Assembly (NCBI GenBank): GCA_035771175.1
Contig: CM069598.1
Span: forward strand, 5,044,194 to 5,108,193
Reading direction: 5' to 3'
DNA length: 64,000 nt
DNA from: Paratinospora sagittata
Taxonomy: Eukaryota > Streptophyta > Magnoliopsida > Ranunculales > Menispermaceae
Positions 33,543 through 46,036 of the stretch are shown in pieces (the first letter of the stretch is position 1; each line of letters begins with the position of its first letter). The position numbers and the translations under genes are program-made. A model generated the notes under the pieces. That model had not been told where the DNA came from, searched no databases, and worked only from the letters and a program-made list of their open reading frames with translations.

Positions 33543-36228
33543 TTAGTGATGGAACTTGAACTGCCTGCCAAAGTTCATCCATTGTTCTACTGGTTCATTT
33601 GTCCCAAAAACATAGACTCCTGCAAATAACAAAGAGTATATATATCACATACCTTCATATTTACATAAAAACAAGGGAAATAAGAGATTAATCTTCAAGC
33701 AGAAAACAGAGCACCCTGCAACTTACCCAGTGAAGGCATTAAAATTGCTAGTATTAACATTCCAGCTATTTTAAGTGGCAACCCAACCTTGATCATGTCT
33801 TTCACCTCAATATGCCCAGTGGTAAATCCTACTATATTTGAAGGTGTACTTGTTGGCATTAAGTATGCAAATTGTGCTCCAATTGCTCCTGGAACCATGA
33901 GGAATAATGGGTGTACATGCATAGTTTTTGCTACTTGGATAAGAAGAGGAAGAACAAGAGTCGTGGTTGCGTTGTTTGATGTGAACTCAGTGATGATCCC
34001 GCTTATAAGACACACAGCCGGCGCAATTGTAAGATAAGGAGCTTTCTCCAAGAAGTCAAGACTAGCAGATAAAATGTTTGCGAGGCCGCTCGTTCGGACA
34101 CCGTCGGCAATGGCAAAACCAGCTCCTAGTAGCAATATTACATTCCATGGAAGCTTCTTGCACTTGTTCCAATCCATCAACTTCTCTCCCTTTTGCTTCC
34201 CATTCGGGATTATGAATAGCAAAGTTGCCATCAAAACCTGGTTTGAATGGAACAAACCTGAATAATGAATTACTTCATTATTTATAACTAAGTGTTTTAT
34301 ATAGGATCTTGATTTTACTTACACTAGCAGTGCCATCACCGACGCGTCCATGAAAGAGAGCACCCCAGCCAGGAATATCTTCAGTTATGTTTCTTGTCAT
34401 CCATAAAAGTACAAGCAACTGGAATCAAAACACAGCTCAAGTTACATATCAGTGTTGTAAAATATGACACTTTAATCTGCAATTTATTTTTCTTAGAATC
34501 CCAACTTACAGAAAACACAGCTACCACCATCTTTTCTGCAAAAGACATGGAACCTGCAAAACACAGCTCTCTTGGATCAAAAACAGAAGTTCACCAATAT
34601 GGGCCTCAACAGATGCTCAATATAAAATTTAACCAATTATCCAAAAATAAGAATTTCTCATCAAGATGTCCATAATATATTTTTGCATTTATCCTAGTTA
34701 TGTGTAAACAGAGATATGCATCATAACACCATAAATCATAAGTAATCAAAGAAGTGTAAGCCACATCTAGTTCTCGGGGTAAGACACCTCACCCACCTTC
34801 AATAAGGTTAGATTTCAAGTTTTTTTTTTCTATGGCAGTAAGTCGAGTACATATTCTCCTGGCCATCGAACTTACTTATTAGAGTCCCAATTATCTTTGA
34901 TCATTCCAATGTTGGAAGTAAATGAAAATTAAAAGGGTATTGGATAGACACATGATGGGCTTTTCGACCGCACGTATCAACTTCGGATTGGGCTTTGTTG
35001 CCCACTTAAGGACACCAAACCTTTTGGGACAATGTACCTAGTCTTACCTTAATTATAAATATATATGTATTTCGAATTTGAAATAGTTTGGATTTCACAT
35101 ATATTATATTAAAATTTGCTCAATTTTGTTTCCAAGGAAAATTAAGGTCCTTACCAAGCATTTGAAGCTCCCTTCTCAAATGGGCTTTATCCATGTAAGG
35201 AGAAATAGCATTTGCAGTACCCTTTGAGCAATACAAGAGGCAAAGTATCACCCACAACACAACAAACAATAGCACAGCCATAGGGACTGCAAAGAAAGAC
35301 CATGTTGCAAAGCTAATTGCCTTTGCCTCTGGGAAATAATTCTTCCACATCCCCACCAATATCAAATTCACACCAGTACCAGTCAGTGTGCTTATCCCAC
35401 CGATTGCCGTCGCATATATCACTCCTAAAACCACCCCTTTGCAGTACTTCCTTACTGTCTCCTGCCCGTCTTCCCCCGACGGAAGCCTCTGCAATATCCC
35501 TGTCGCCACCGGCATCATGATCACCGCCGTAGTGACGTTGTGCATCCACATACTAACAAAAAATGTCGTTGCACATATACCCAGCAGCAGTAGTTGTGGA
35601 TTCAAAGGGTCTCCACAGAACAACAGAGTAATCTGTGGTAATAATAAATCAAAAACAACAAGACCCATAAAGAAAAGAAAAAAATCTGTAAAAACCAATA
35701 AATTAACACAGAAAATGAAAATTTCAATTACTACAAATTAAGGGTACTTATTAGTTAATCAATTAATTGATTTGAACTTACATTTAAAGCCAGTCTTCTA
35801 TGAATATTGTAATGCTCAACAGCAAGAGCAAGGATGAAGCTTCCAAGAACAAGGGCAATAACATCATCCATGTAAGTTTTTGCAACATCATCAGCTGAAG
35901 AAATTCCAAACAGAGGGAACAGATACAAAGGAGCCATGGAAGTCACTGGCATTGGTACTGCTTCAGTGATCCACCACAAGAACACCCATGCAAGGACTGC
36001 TAACATGTTCTTGCTGGTTTCAGGAGCATCAAATCTAACACAGAAAAAGATTATCATGCATGACAAGGGTCCCAAAAGAATGAAGAAAGTCTTGGGTGTA
36101 AAAATGGATTTCAGATGTGAAATGCAGCTCTGATGAGAGCTTGTTTCTATGTTGTCATGTTCATGAAGTGGTAGAAGAGGAGATTTTGAATCATCTGAGA
36201 TTGATTCAAATCTGTGATCTCCATTCAT
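33543..36228 (-). CDS. TDT: tonoplast dicarboxylate transporter
   Basis: Six exons on the minus strand: 35782-36228, 35155-35632, 34510-34553, 34323-34418, 33727-34237 and 33543-33619, giving 550 aa (Arabidopsis TDT is about 540). It belongs to the SLC13/DASS family and moves malate and related dicarboxylates into the vacuole, affecting pH and acidity. Markers are [22 protein letters not shown], the first substrate motif [27 protein letters not shown], the second motif [14 protein letters not shown], and [11 protein letters not shown]. About a dozen hydrophobic segments are spread across the exons. The start at 36228 (MNGDHRF) matches the family; a longer frame opens at 36312 with a hydrophobic extension, which I regard as 5' UTR. 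The mini-exon of 44 bp fits phase 1 to phase 0. Confidence 0.95.
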
Positions 36229-39200
36229 TTCTTTGGTAGAGAAAGAAACAGAGAAAAAGATGAGGAACAAAAGGAAGGCAATTTTGCTTTTTTGTAGCTC
36301 AATGAGGAACAAAAGTATGAAATGAAGACCGTGAAAAAAAAATTCGAAGTCAAAGTTTAACTGATATAAGCTAATTTTTGGACCATTGAATTCTAAATGG
36401 ATGGTTCTGATTGTTTATGAATGTCGATTTGATAAAGTTTTACTCAATACATACGTGGCGCTCTTAGCTTCATTTCTGCCAAGTCAGCATTTTTGCTTGA
36501 AACATTTGGGGCTGCAATTAGGAGCTTACACGTGGTGGGTACCCACATCATTCATTACAACAATAGTAAGGTGTGCATTATTATGGCTGGCGGGTTTTAA
36601 TTGACAACAGAGTACACGTGTCAACACAGGAGTGGTTGGGATTCAATAATTCTTCCTAGTAATAAGTTGATTGCTAATTATTAGTAAAGGACAACGCGAA
36701 ACATATCTCCCAGATGGATGGATCTTCAACCAGTGGCTCAGCTTTCTGCCACTTGGCTGAATAAATAGTTGAATCATCAATCATAGAGATCAGTTAGTCA
36801 AAATTCTCGTATTAATCAAGAACCGCCAGCCAATGGTCTAATTATGTATTTAATTAGTTATTGTAGAGATATTGTCTTGTAACCATCAAATGATTCTATT
36901 GGGGAGATATTGTACTTTTATGGATGAAATATTCACAAAATTTTGCAACCACAAAAGTTTTGTTTTAAATATTTGTGTGACGATCACATGTATTGATGGC
37001 TCAAAATTTTAATTCTATGTCAATATTTCAATGTGCATAAAAATTTGCAAAATAAATAAATAATTTTTGTTCATTATTGAAGGTAAAAATAATTTGTAAT
37101 TTTGCTTAACAATCAATTATGGATTTGTCGGTTCAACTTCTCTTCTTAAATTTAAAATAATAATATAACTTTTGAGTAAGAAGAAGTTTTGAACATGATA
37201 AGGTTTGACTGATTGAATTTCGATTCAAAAGATTAAAAGTTTATTAGTTTTTTTAAAGAGAAAGTGATTGAAAAGACAACTTAATTTTAATATTAAAGGG
37301 GATAAACATCATGATTAGCATCAACAAAACCTAAACAATTAATTAACTGATAACGCACGAAACTATATAATTTCATACGTAAGGTGGTCCTTCCCATTAA
37401 TCAACCCCACAGGGCACCAATGGAATTGGCAAGGTGGCAAGAAAGACAGATTTCTTTTCTTTCTATGACGTCTTTAAGTTTGAATCTTGCTAAGAGACTT
37501 TTTTTTATCAGATGGGTGCCTGAGTTGAAACTTATGAATACATATTATGAAGATGTTTGTACACCACTGAATAAGATACCATCAGATTTTTTTAATGACA
37601 TTCGTTTACCTAAGGTGAAGCCCTCGTGTCGTGGCTACGTGTGAGGACGCTCGTACACTATTAAGTAAGATACCACCATATATTTTTAATAGGCATTCGT
37701 TTAACTAAGGTGAAGCTCTCGTATTATGGCCACGTGTATGGACGCTAATATACTATTAAGTAAAATATCACCATATTTCTTTAATAGGTGTTCGTTTTAT
37801 ATGGATTAATCTATTTAACGTGCAATAACCTCGTGATATTAAATAATAATAATATTATTATCAATTAATTAAGATTTACATGAAAATATGTGTACAAGTG
37901 CCACGTCATAATAGTCTAACGAAGCTGGCCTTTTCATGTGACCTAAACAATAATTGATACTTGGCGATATGAAGTTGCATTATTTTATATCTATCCGTCC
38001 ATCCATCCTTGTTGTAATGCTTTCTTTGGATAATTGTAAACCACGTCGCAGAAAGCAAGCGGTTCGACACCTCCAATAAAAATAATAATGCATCTTTCGG
38101 TAGTTCCTTTCATCCTTTGGCTTGGCTCTCACGTACCAGACAATATGCTTTAATGTGAAAGCTTGGTAGCCAAATCTTCATCATCACATAAAATACAAGT
38201 TAAACCATATCTTACATGCATTAATTAGTATCTATAGGTCACAAAATTTTGCAACAAGTTACTCCTTGGACTATACCCATATATCTAAAATACCAAACTT
38301 GAGTGTAAGACCAAGGCTGCATTTAGTTGGGGATTTAAAATTTAGAATATAGTTAAAAAGTAAAAATTTAGAAAATTTGTAAGGATAGCTTTGTGTATTT
38401 ATTTTAATTATGTAATATATAGCTTGAGGTCCTATTATATAAGACATTTGAGGATATATTATGAATTTAAAAAGCATCGAGGTCTATAATTTTATGAAAC
38501 ATAGTACATAGGAAGACGCAATCTCCGTAAATCCATTTTTATAAATTAAAATCACATGAATATAACTTAAAAGTTTGATTTATTTTTTATTTTTTATTTA
38601 TAAATAAGTTGAATTTGGGCTCATGGGTCTTGAACTATCCATATCAGCTCATGGGTCTAGAACTAAATGAGTTGAAATTTGGGCTTGTTAAAGCAATCCA
38701 GTGTCATATTGGGCCCCCAACCAAAGCCTGCAAGGCTATTCCAACTTCTAGGATAGTTTAGAAGCCTAGTAGGTGTTGAGATAGGAATTTTCAGCCAGTT
38801 ACGGACTTACGGTTCAGTCTAATGGCTGTTAATATTAAATGTATATTAAAAAGTTATGTAAAATGTTTACTATATATATATATATATATCAATAGGTGGC
38901 AGCTTAATTTGTTGAAAAATCTAGTTTAAGTAGACTTAAATCCTTGTCTCAAGTTCGAGCCTGAACATATTCTCATTTATCCGTCTCTATTGGGAAGGTC
39001 ATCCCAAACGTCTCTGTCATGCTCAAGTTCGAGAGGATTACTCTTGCCTAAAGAAAAGAATGACACCTCTCGAGTACTGAAAAATCGATAATAAAAAAAA
39101 AAATATTGTGCAGATTTGTGGTTGTATTCCGATTGGAAAAATATGTTCACGTGCAGTATTTGAAACTTGGGTTAGAAACCGATTTGTATGTTGCGTCATA

Positions 39201-40033
39201 ATTGAATATATATGTACGGAAATACAGTAAAATAGGTGATGCTCATAAGGTGTCTGATTATTGCCCATTAGAGATGTTTCTTCTTTGATAATGGTTACAC
39301 GAAGATTGGACTAATTTTAGCAACTTATTTCTAATTTTTATGCATTTATTTACTTTTAGTCAAATTTGATCAAATTCTTAATATTGGCGAAGTTTTCCGA
39401 AGGCCTTAATAAATAGATAAAAGGGGATATTACTTTTATCATAAATTTTTAAATTACTCACCACTTTTTAATATAAAATTGTCTAATAATTTTATATAAA
39501 AATACTTTTATAGGTAATTTGACAATAAAGTACAATTTTTTTTTTTGTAATGTTAGTAAATATAAAACTTATTTTAAGAATTATTTTTTTTTTGTAATTT
39601 TCAGCCTCTTTTATTTATTTTTTTTAGTCAGTTTTAGGCCTTTTTTATTTATTTTTACTTTTTTTTGATAACTTTCAACTACATCCACCCCTTTCAAATA
39701 TATAGATTAACCATGGATTTTGGTAATTAATGAGATCCTAATCTTTTATATTTTTCACATTTAATGAAATCACACAACTATTTTTTAATAGAGAAAAATG
39801 ATATAATATATAACTCGATGTATGATGGCTGCATTAATCAAATAGCAATGTCGGCTTGAGATGGGTCTCATTCAAAATTTCTTGAGCTCAACCCCAAATA
39901 ATAAATTTGTATATAACGCATTATATTTTTCTAATAAATAACAACCAATACAACTTTTATTTCATTACCTTGCATAAAATAAACCCCGCAAAAACCCCTT
40001 AAACAAAAAAAACAATTAATTAAAGAAAATTAA
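36229..40033. other. spacer between TDT and pirin genes
   Basis: Includes the TDT promoter (minus strand) and the pirin 3' UTR. Contents seen: a possible SINE head with tandem units (37384-37800, listed), AT-rich DNA, an AT run near 38871-38889, and a tRNA-like word ('aagttcgagcctg', about 38958). No gene. Confidence 0.55.
37384..37800 (+). repeat. tRNA-like SINE head followed by three 94-bp tandem units
   Basis: A segment with box A- and box B-like words ('ggcaaggtgg', about 37430, and 'aagtttgaatcttgc', about 37477) is followed by three related units beginning near 37549, 37643 and 37737. Each contains 'cactattaagtaagat' or a close variant, 'tttttaataggcattcgttta' variants, and 'aaggtgaagc'; the last is truncated. 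The whole could be a SINE with an amplified body. Confidence 0.55.
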
Positions 40034-42141
40034 CTAGAAATCATCAAGCCCAGCCTGCCCTGATGATCTCCAATGCTTGGCTTTCTCAAACCCATTAACA
40101 AAATAGTTATAATCATCAATAGTCTGATTGATCTCTTCATCTGTGTTCATCACAAATGGACCCAATTGCACCACTGGCTCACCCAATGGTTCACCTCCCA
40201 CTAAAATGAACCTAACACTCTTAGTAGAAGACTTATTCCATGCTTCAACCATGGTGCCTGATCCTAATATCAACAGGTGGTGAGCTGCTATTGGTCCTGA
40301 TTTTGGATTTCCAAACACACCTTCCCCTTCCAAGGTGTATATGAAAGCATTCCATGCATTAGGGATTAGTTGTTGAAGATGAGAGCCTGGTTTTAAAGTG
40401 AAGTCCAAATACATGGTGGGTGTCCTTGTGTAAACTGGTGATTTTGTACCCATTGACTCCCCTGCTAGTACTCTTACTTTCACACCATCTTTATCCACTT
40501 CTGCTATGTCCTCACTTTGTAGCTCCTGGTACCTTGGCTCAACCCTAATTAATATCAACAAGGATAAAAAAGGAAATTATTTAAATTTATGTAAATGAAA
40601 AACAAATTTTATGTCAACTTCCTAAATATTTTATTTATATTAGTATAAATGAGTAGTATATATTATGCCGTTCCATGGGATAGATACTTGATATATATGC
40701 ATGGTGAGGCAATTTTTGAAAATTTACCTTTGAAAAAAGTTAATTCTTTCTAAATTCTTTTAAAAATAGTAAATTATTTTTTTTCAGCGCAATTTTGTCA
40801 GAAGCAGATATTGTCAAATACATTTAAAATAACTCGGGATAAAGGGCATTAATATTTTTTTATTTTAAGGAAGCCCACTTAATATAAATAGATGCATATA
40901 TTTGGGAACATGGGTGGAACATGTGGTGCAATTTCAGTTCTGGAATATCTTGCACCTCTAGTGAAATTTCGAATGTTTTCTCAAAGATGATATAAGAAGT
41001 GACGTCAACTTTTGTTGCATTTAAGTGTCAACTTTTTGCATTTAAGTGATATACACTAAACATGACATTAATGTCATTTTTATTTGATTTAATAGATTTC
41101 ATCATCCTCCCAACTACAAATCATCCAAACAATGCATCTATACATACAGATTGGGCCCATATGAATATAATAACTTGAAAATTGAGTTATATTTAACTTG
41201 AGATTTTTTTTATTCCTATTTTACCAACTAAAATCTAATATAAATGGGGCCAAACCAAATCATTGGCTGCCGACCTGGTTTGGTCAATGTGACCCAATGG
41301 GTTGAGCTGGAATTTGTCAAATTTTCATTTGAACTTATCTTGGTAGTAGAAAATAGACCCAGCAGCAATATTATAAGAAAACAAGAGATCTTACATTTTG
41401 TTCTTTGAGGAAAGATTGATCCATAACTGAAGACCCTTTTGAGTTCCATGATCAGCTGGCATTTCTGAGTGCACTATCCCTCTTCCTGCAGTCATCCATT
41501 GCAAATCCCCTGTTCTTATGGTGCCTTTGTGTCCTTCAAAATCCTCATGTGTCACTTCTCCCTGTAACATGTAGGTGACCGTCTCAAATCCTGAAATTCA
41601 TAAGGAAAGAAATGCAAATTAAGGATCAAACTCCAACCATCTTCATGAATCTCTTTAAAAGTAACTTCACTTATTAAAAGAAAAGAGCATCAAGTTCAAA
41701 CCTCTGTGTGGGTGGTCAGGAAATCCAGCAGGAGCCGAAACTGCAACAATTGAAGAAGAAGAAGAAGAAGCAGGAAAATATAATTAAACACAACTAATCA
41801 AACATGCAACTACGTCCATGAGATAAATTACAAAACCAAATCAAGCCCTAAGAATATAATAGATCATACCAACCTGAGAATTCATCCAAAAGAAGAAAAG
41901 GGTCGAAGTATTTCAACTCAAATCTACAAAAAACAATAATCAATAATCCCATTTAATTTCAAATGTGACTAAAGTTTCAAGGAATAATAATACCCATATC
42001 TACTTTTAAAAAAATAAAATAAAAAATTAATGGGTACCTGCCAATGCTTCTCCTGACAACAGCTCCATCTCCTTCACTTTGAGGCCTAGCCTGCAACTTC
42101 TTCATCACAAGACGGCGTTCTGACCCATTGTCTTCAGTCAT
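40034..42141 (-). CDS. pirin-like protein
   Basis: Five exons on the minus strand: 42038-42141, 41874-41923, 41702-41740, 41395-41590 and 40034-40544, making 299 aa. Pirins are nuclear or cytosolic bicupin proteins with an iron site. In plants one member works with the G-alpha subunit GPA1, and homologues show quercetin 2,3-dioxygenase activity. The metal ligands are visible: two His in PDHPHRGFET and the His and Glu in GRGIVHSEMP. The second cupin lies in exon 5 (AFIYTLEGEGVFG, AAHHLLILGSGTMVEA). The N-terminus MTEDNGSERRLVMKKLQARPQSEGDGAVVRRSIGR is family-like. All introns are GT-AG, and phases 2, 1, 1 and 2 agree across the four junctions. A GAA microsatellite lies in intron 2, next to exon 3. 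Confidence 0.95.
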
Positions 42142-43054
42142 TTTTCTCTTTTTTTTCTTGTGTGTTGATCTGAAATAACTAAGATTCAGACAAACAAAAT
42201 AAAATATATGTTAAGAATACTTGAAGTTGGAGGAATTGGTTTGTGATATTTATAGAGAAAACAAAGTTAGAATCAAAACTGTAGTTGTCTGTCTGTCTTT
42301 TGTTATTAATTATTAATATTAGGAAGAGTCAAAATGGTTGGGTTTCCTTTGTCACACACCACACAGGACACGGCAAGGGGCAAAGCAAGTCCAACTCCAG
42401 CTTCCTTGAGATCCAGGTTTTGCGATTCTCTGTGCTGAGGTCACCCTGTCGCAATGCTGATCCCATTCTGATCTTTTGTTTTTGACGCTACAAAAGGTCA
42501 CAAGTGGCCCACTTTGATTTGAACATGCCCAGAAGCTTTCCCTGGATGCTAAGGTATTTTATTTATTTTTTGCAGCTTTTTGGGTCAAATGTTTTGGTCC
42601 AATAAGGTTTGATTTCGCCACGTGGGATTCAGATATTTGAGCCGTTTGGTACGTCATGACAGCGTGGGGCTTCAACATGTGTGGCGTATAAGGTGCATCA
42701 GGGTGCATCGAGGTAAATGGTATTTGAAGTGGGACGAGTTGACAAGTCTCCACAAGAGGAGCGTTGGTTCACTATAAGGGTGTGTGTGTGTGTGACATCT
42801 TTACTACAAAAGCGTGACGTCAAAGGGCGTCTTTTTTGGGTGTTATCACTGTTATGACAGCTGGAGACCATGTGATCCTCAGTAAAACGTGCCCTTTTTA
42901 TTAATTTATCTATTTTTTAGACCTAAGTAAATTTTTATTAAAAATAATTATAGTTATTTTTTTAAAATTAATTAACTTTAAAAAATACAACAGATTCATT
43001 GAACACTCTTGCTCACGTGTATAATAGTAGCACGGTAAAGATTTTTCAAGAAAT

Positions 43055-43235
43055 TTATTTTTTTTAGATGGTGGGTATCGAGGATTCCTTTCCTCACTAA
43101 TCTCATGGGGTCGGACATAACTTAATAGTATCGGTAGCTAATAAATAGTCAGAGATATAGATTCGAACATGAGACATCTCCATAAAATAAATTTTAAATG
43201 TTTTACGCTTAACCACTCTCCTAACTCTTTATTGG
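43055..43235 (-). mobile_element. tRNA-derived SINE
   Basis: On the minus strand a box A-like word ('agtggttaagcgtaaaac', about 43216-43199) is followed by a box B-like word ('atgttcgaatct', about 43170-43159). A body rich in 'gtccgaccccatgag' words and an A-rich tail near 43055 complete it. Target duplications are unclear. The layout resembles the SINE at 9966, but the sequence is a different family. Confidence 0.55.
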
Positions 43236-43479
43236 TTAAGAAGTTTGAATATAAGGGCTCCAAAATAACTTTGTTTTGATACCATTTAGAATCATTTGAC
43301 CTAATATCAAGTGGAAACATAAATATTAACACTTCCTTTAATGTGCACGATGACACTTAGACTAGTTTATTATGGGAGAAAATGTTTGATTAATAAATAA
43401 GATAAATAAGCAAATATGCTTACAAATAGGTTTCAACATGAGACCTAAATAATAAAATTGCTCTAATACCATGTTAAAA

Positions 43480-44001
43480 GTAGTTTGACTTAAAAGCTAT
43501 GGGTTGGGTTGAGGTCAAATATTAACTCAACTCAATCAAGTCGGATTGTAAAAATTTTAAACCAACCGAACTCAATAGGACCCCTAAACCCAACCGAACT
43601 TAACCCAATAACTTCGGATTGGGTTGATTGGCTGGATTGGTCTACTTTAATGTATTGATTCTAAATTCTCATTTTTTTAAGCTAATTTTTAAGTCAAATA
43701 TGAATATGTAAATAAAAATTTTAAGTCAAATATGACTATATTTAAATATAATTTTAAATAATATTTTCATTCATGTTATTTTATTCTATGCGATCCGAAA
43801 ACAATAGGTGAGTCTAATAAAAATGCTAACTAAAGAAATATTTAATATTTTTGACGTGTTCGGGTTGATTCAGGTTGATTTACAAAATATTGACCCAACT
43901 CAAACTTGATCAGGTTGCTAATTTTTAACCTAATCTAACCTAACTCATAAGATTCGGGTTGATTGAATTAATCGAGTTGGTCGATCGGACGAACACCCCT
44001 A
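43480..44001. mobile_element. hAT-like non-autonomous element
   Basis: The right end reads GAACACCCCTA (43991-44001), a common hAT terminus in plants. The interior is full of 'aacccaaccgaac', 'gggttgggttga' words, as in many degenerate hAT MITEs. The left terminus is diverged and was not fixed. No coding capacity. Confidence 0.45.
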
Positions 44002-45415
44002 GCTAATATATAGAGACCTAACTATATACAACAAATGAGAATATAGATATTAACATTAACGTTTCTATTTGATAATAATCTAGAATTAGGAGACAATTAA
44101 CAGATTATAATATTAAGTGGCAGGGAGATTAATAAATACATGATGAGTGGCACTCAAGCGGTAAATAACTCATCGCATAGGTCCTACTAAAAAAAAAGTA
44201 TCGTGCTCAATCCATCATCGTTCTCAATCCATCATGTTAAAATCTCAAACTTGACTAAATGTGGGCATTTTTGGAGGAACCATCTCGTCAATCTATTGGT
44301 GGGGATTAACAAATTCGACAAGGGGTCGGACACCTTGTGGAATAGTTAATGCCATTCAAAGAATTAGATAAGGATTCCAACGAAAGGTTTTCGTGTACCA
44401 GAAAAACTTGGAGATTTTAACATGTGACGTTAGTTGCTTAAGTCGTACGAGTCATGATTTGAAAACTTTATTACTTTTTTTTTTTTTTGAAACCAACTTT
44501 ATTACTTATTATAAGAATCAATAGTAGGGTTTATGTGTGCAATTTTATAGCTGTGGATATAATCTTAAAACAAAAATCATAAAATAAAAATTTTCTATTA
44601 TTTATGAACAAGAATATATTTTTAAGACATGAGTAAGATCTTTAAAAACTAGTTTTAAATTTCACTAACTAAATATTTTATTTCTTTTGATTTTTCTTCG
44701 TGATCCAAATAGGGCTAAAAGGTTTCATTGAATGCCAATGTGACGGTAATATAGGCAAGAAGGGCCAGGAATTGGGCTCCAAAGAAGGCCTTAGTACACA
44801 GAATGGGCATATTAGAGACTAGGCTTGGTGGTTCGGGCTGTGGGCCTCTTTAGTTACCACATATTCACTCCCATCACAAATCATAAATAATTTCGAGTCC
44901 AGTTAAATTCATCTGCCCTTTCATTGTTCACTCACGTACTCTTTTTACCCGCTTAAAATTTTAAAATCAAACAATCTCTCTCTTCACTTGCCCAAACTCC
45001 CATTTTGCCCATCTCATTTTTATCCTCCTCAAATCTCAACACTTTTCTCCTCTTTCATTTCTTCTCTATTGATTTATCATTTCTTTAAGTTTTTCAATCA
45101 TTCAAAGATTAAAACAACATTAATAATGTTTGAATTTTACACTTTTGAGATTGCGTGGGATTGGATTTGGGGGATTTTTGAGATTGTGAGATATTGGATT
45201 TAGGGGATTTTTGAGATTGCATGGAATGGATTTTGCATTTGGCTTTTGAGATAGGGTGGGATTGCATTAGGGATTTGGGGGTTTTGCGTTTTAGTGGCAA
45301 TAGAGAACGTATGGAGGAGAAGGAGATCGTTGGGGAGAACAAGCCAAACAGGGAGAGAAAGGAGAAGAAGAAGAAGCTAGGACATTCAAAATCTCTTCAT
45401 CTAAAGGAAAGGTCA

Positions 45416-45733
45416 CTATTATTTGGTGAAAAATCTCTATTTTTAACTTGTATTTTATTTAATCTTATGCTACAAATTGCTATAGATGGATGATTTGGTG
45501 AGATTTAAGTGATTTCGTAATTGAAATTTCTTTCAATGGGATGATTGCAATGGTCACTCTCTTTCTCTCACTTTTTCTCTATTTTTTTTCATCTAAGGCC
45601 TTCATTATTTGGTGAGAAATCTCTATTTTTAACTTGTATTTCCTTTTTAATCTTATGCTAGAAATTGCTATTGATGAATGATTGGTGAGATTTAGGTGAT
45701 TTTGTAATTGATTTCTTTCAATGAGATAATTGT
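45416..45733 (+). repeat. tandem duplication with a period of about 187 bp
   Basis: Two copies, 45416-45547 and 45603-45733, share 'atttggtgagaaatctctat' (one mismatch), 'ttttaacttgtattt', 'aatcttatgcta', 'gtgagattta' and 'tttctttcaatg'. It lies inside the transposon at 44895-47750. Confidence 0.8.
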
Positions 45734-45979
45734 TCTCTTTTTTCTTTTTCTTTTTTTTTTTCTTTTTGAAAAAGGGTCAAACTCAATGACCTAGAACGAA
45801 CATCTCATGCTTTATTTTCTTTTTTATTTTATTTTATGTGGTAGTCCTTTTTCTTTGAAAGCATCTAATTTTCTAATATTCAATGTGGTGATGAATGTAG
45901 GTAGATTTTATTTATTTTTTTTTTAATTTTTTTTGAAGGAATGAACTTGGGTAGTTACACTAGTTTTAAGGATATAAAT

Positions 45980-45982
<3 letters not shown>

Positions 45983-46032
<50 letters not shown>
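45983..46032. repeat. AT dinucleotide microsatellite
   Basis: About 50 bases of perfect TA alternation inside the large non-autonomous transposon. Confidence 0.9.

Positions 46033-46036
<4 letters not shown>

Larger units (their letters stand above)
42142..44894. other. spacer upstream of pirin, with SINE and hAT-like repeats
   Basis: The first several hundred bases should hold the pirin promoter (minus strand). A TG run lies at 42780-42794. A minus-strand SINE (about 43060-43235) and an hAT-like element (about 43480-44001) are listed separately. No protein-coding gene is supported. Confidence 0.55.

Noticed and set aside
38958..38972. tRNA gene from a B-box-like word
   Set aside because: No matching acceptor stem or A box at the proper distance; at best a SINE relic.
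45109..45493. Reading frames inside the large transposon
   Set aside because: Low-complexity repeats of 'ggatttttgagattg'; no transposase or gene domain.
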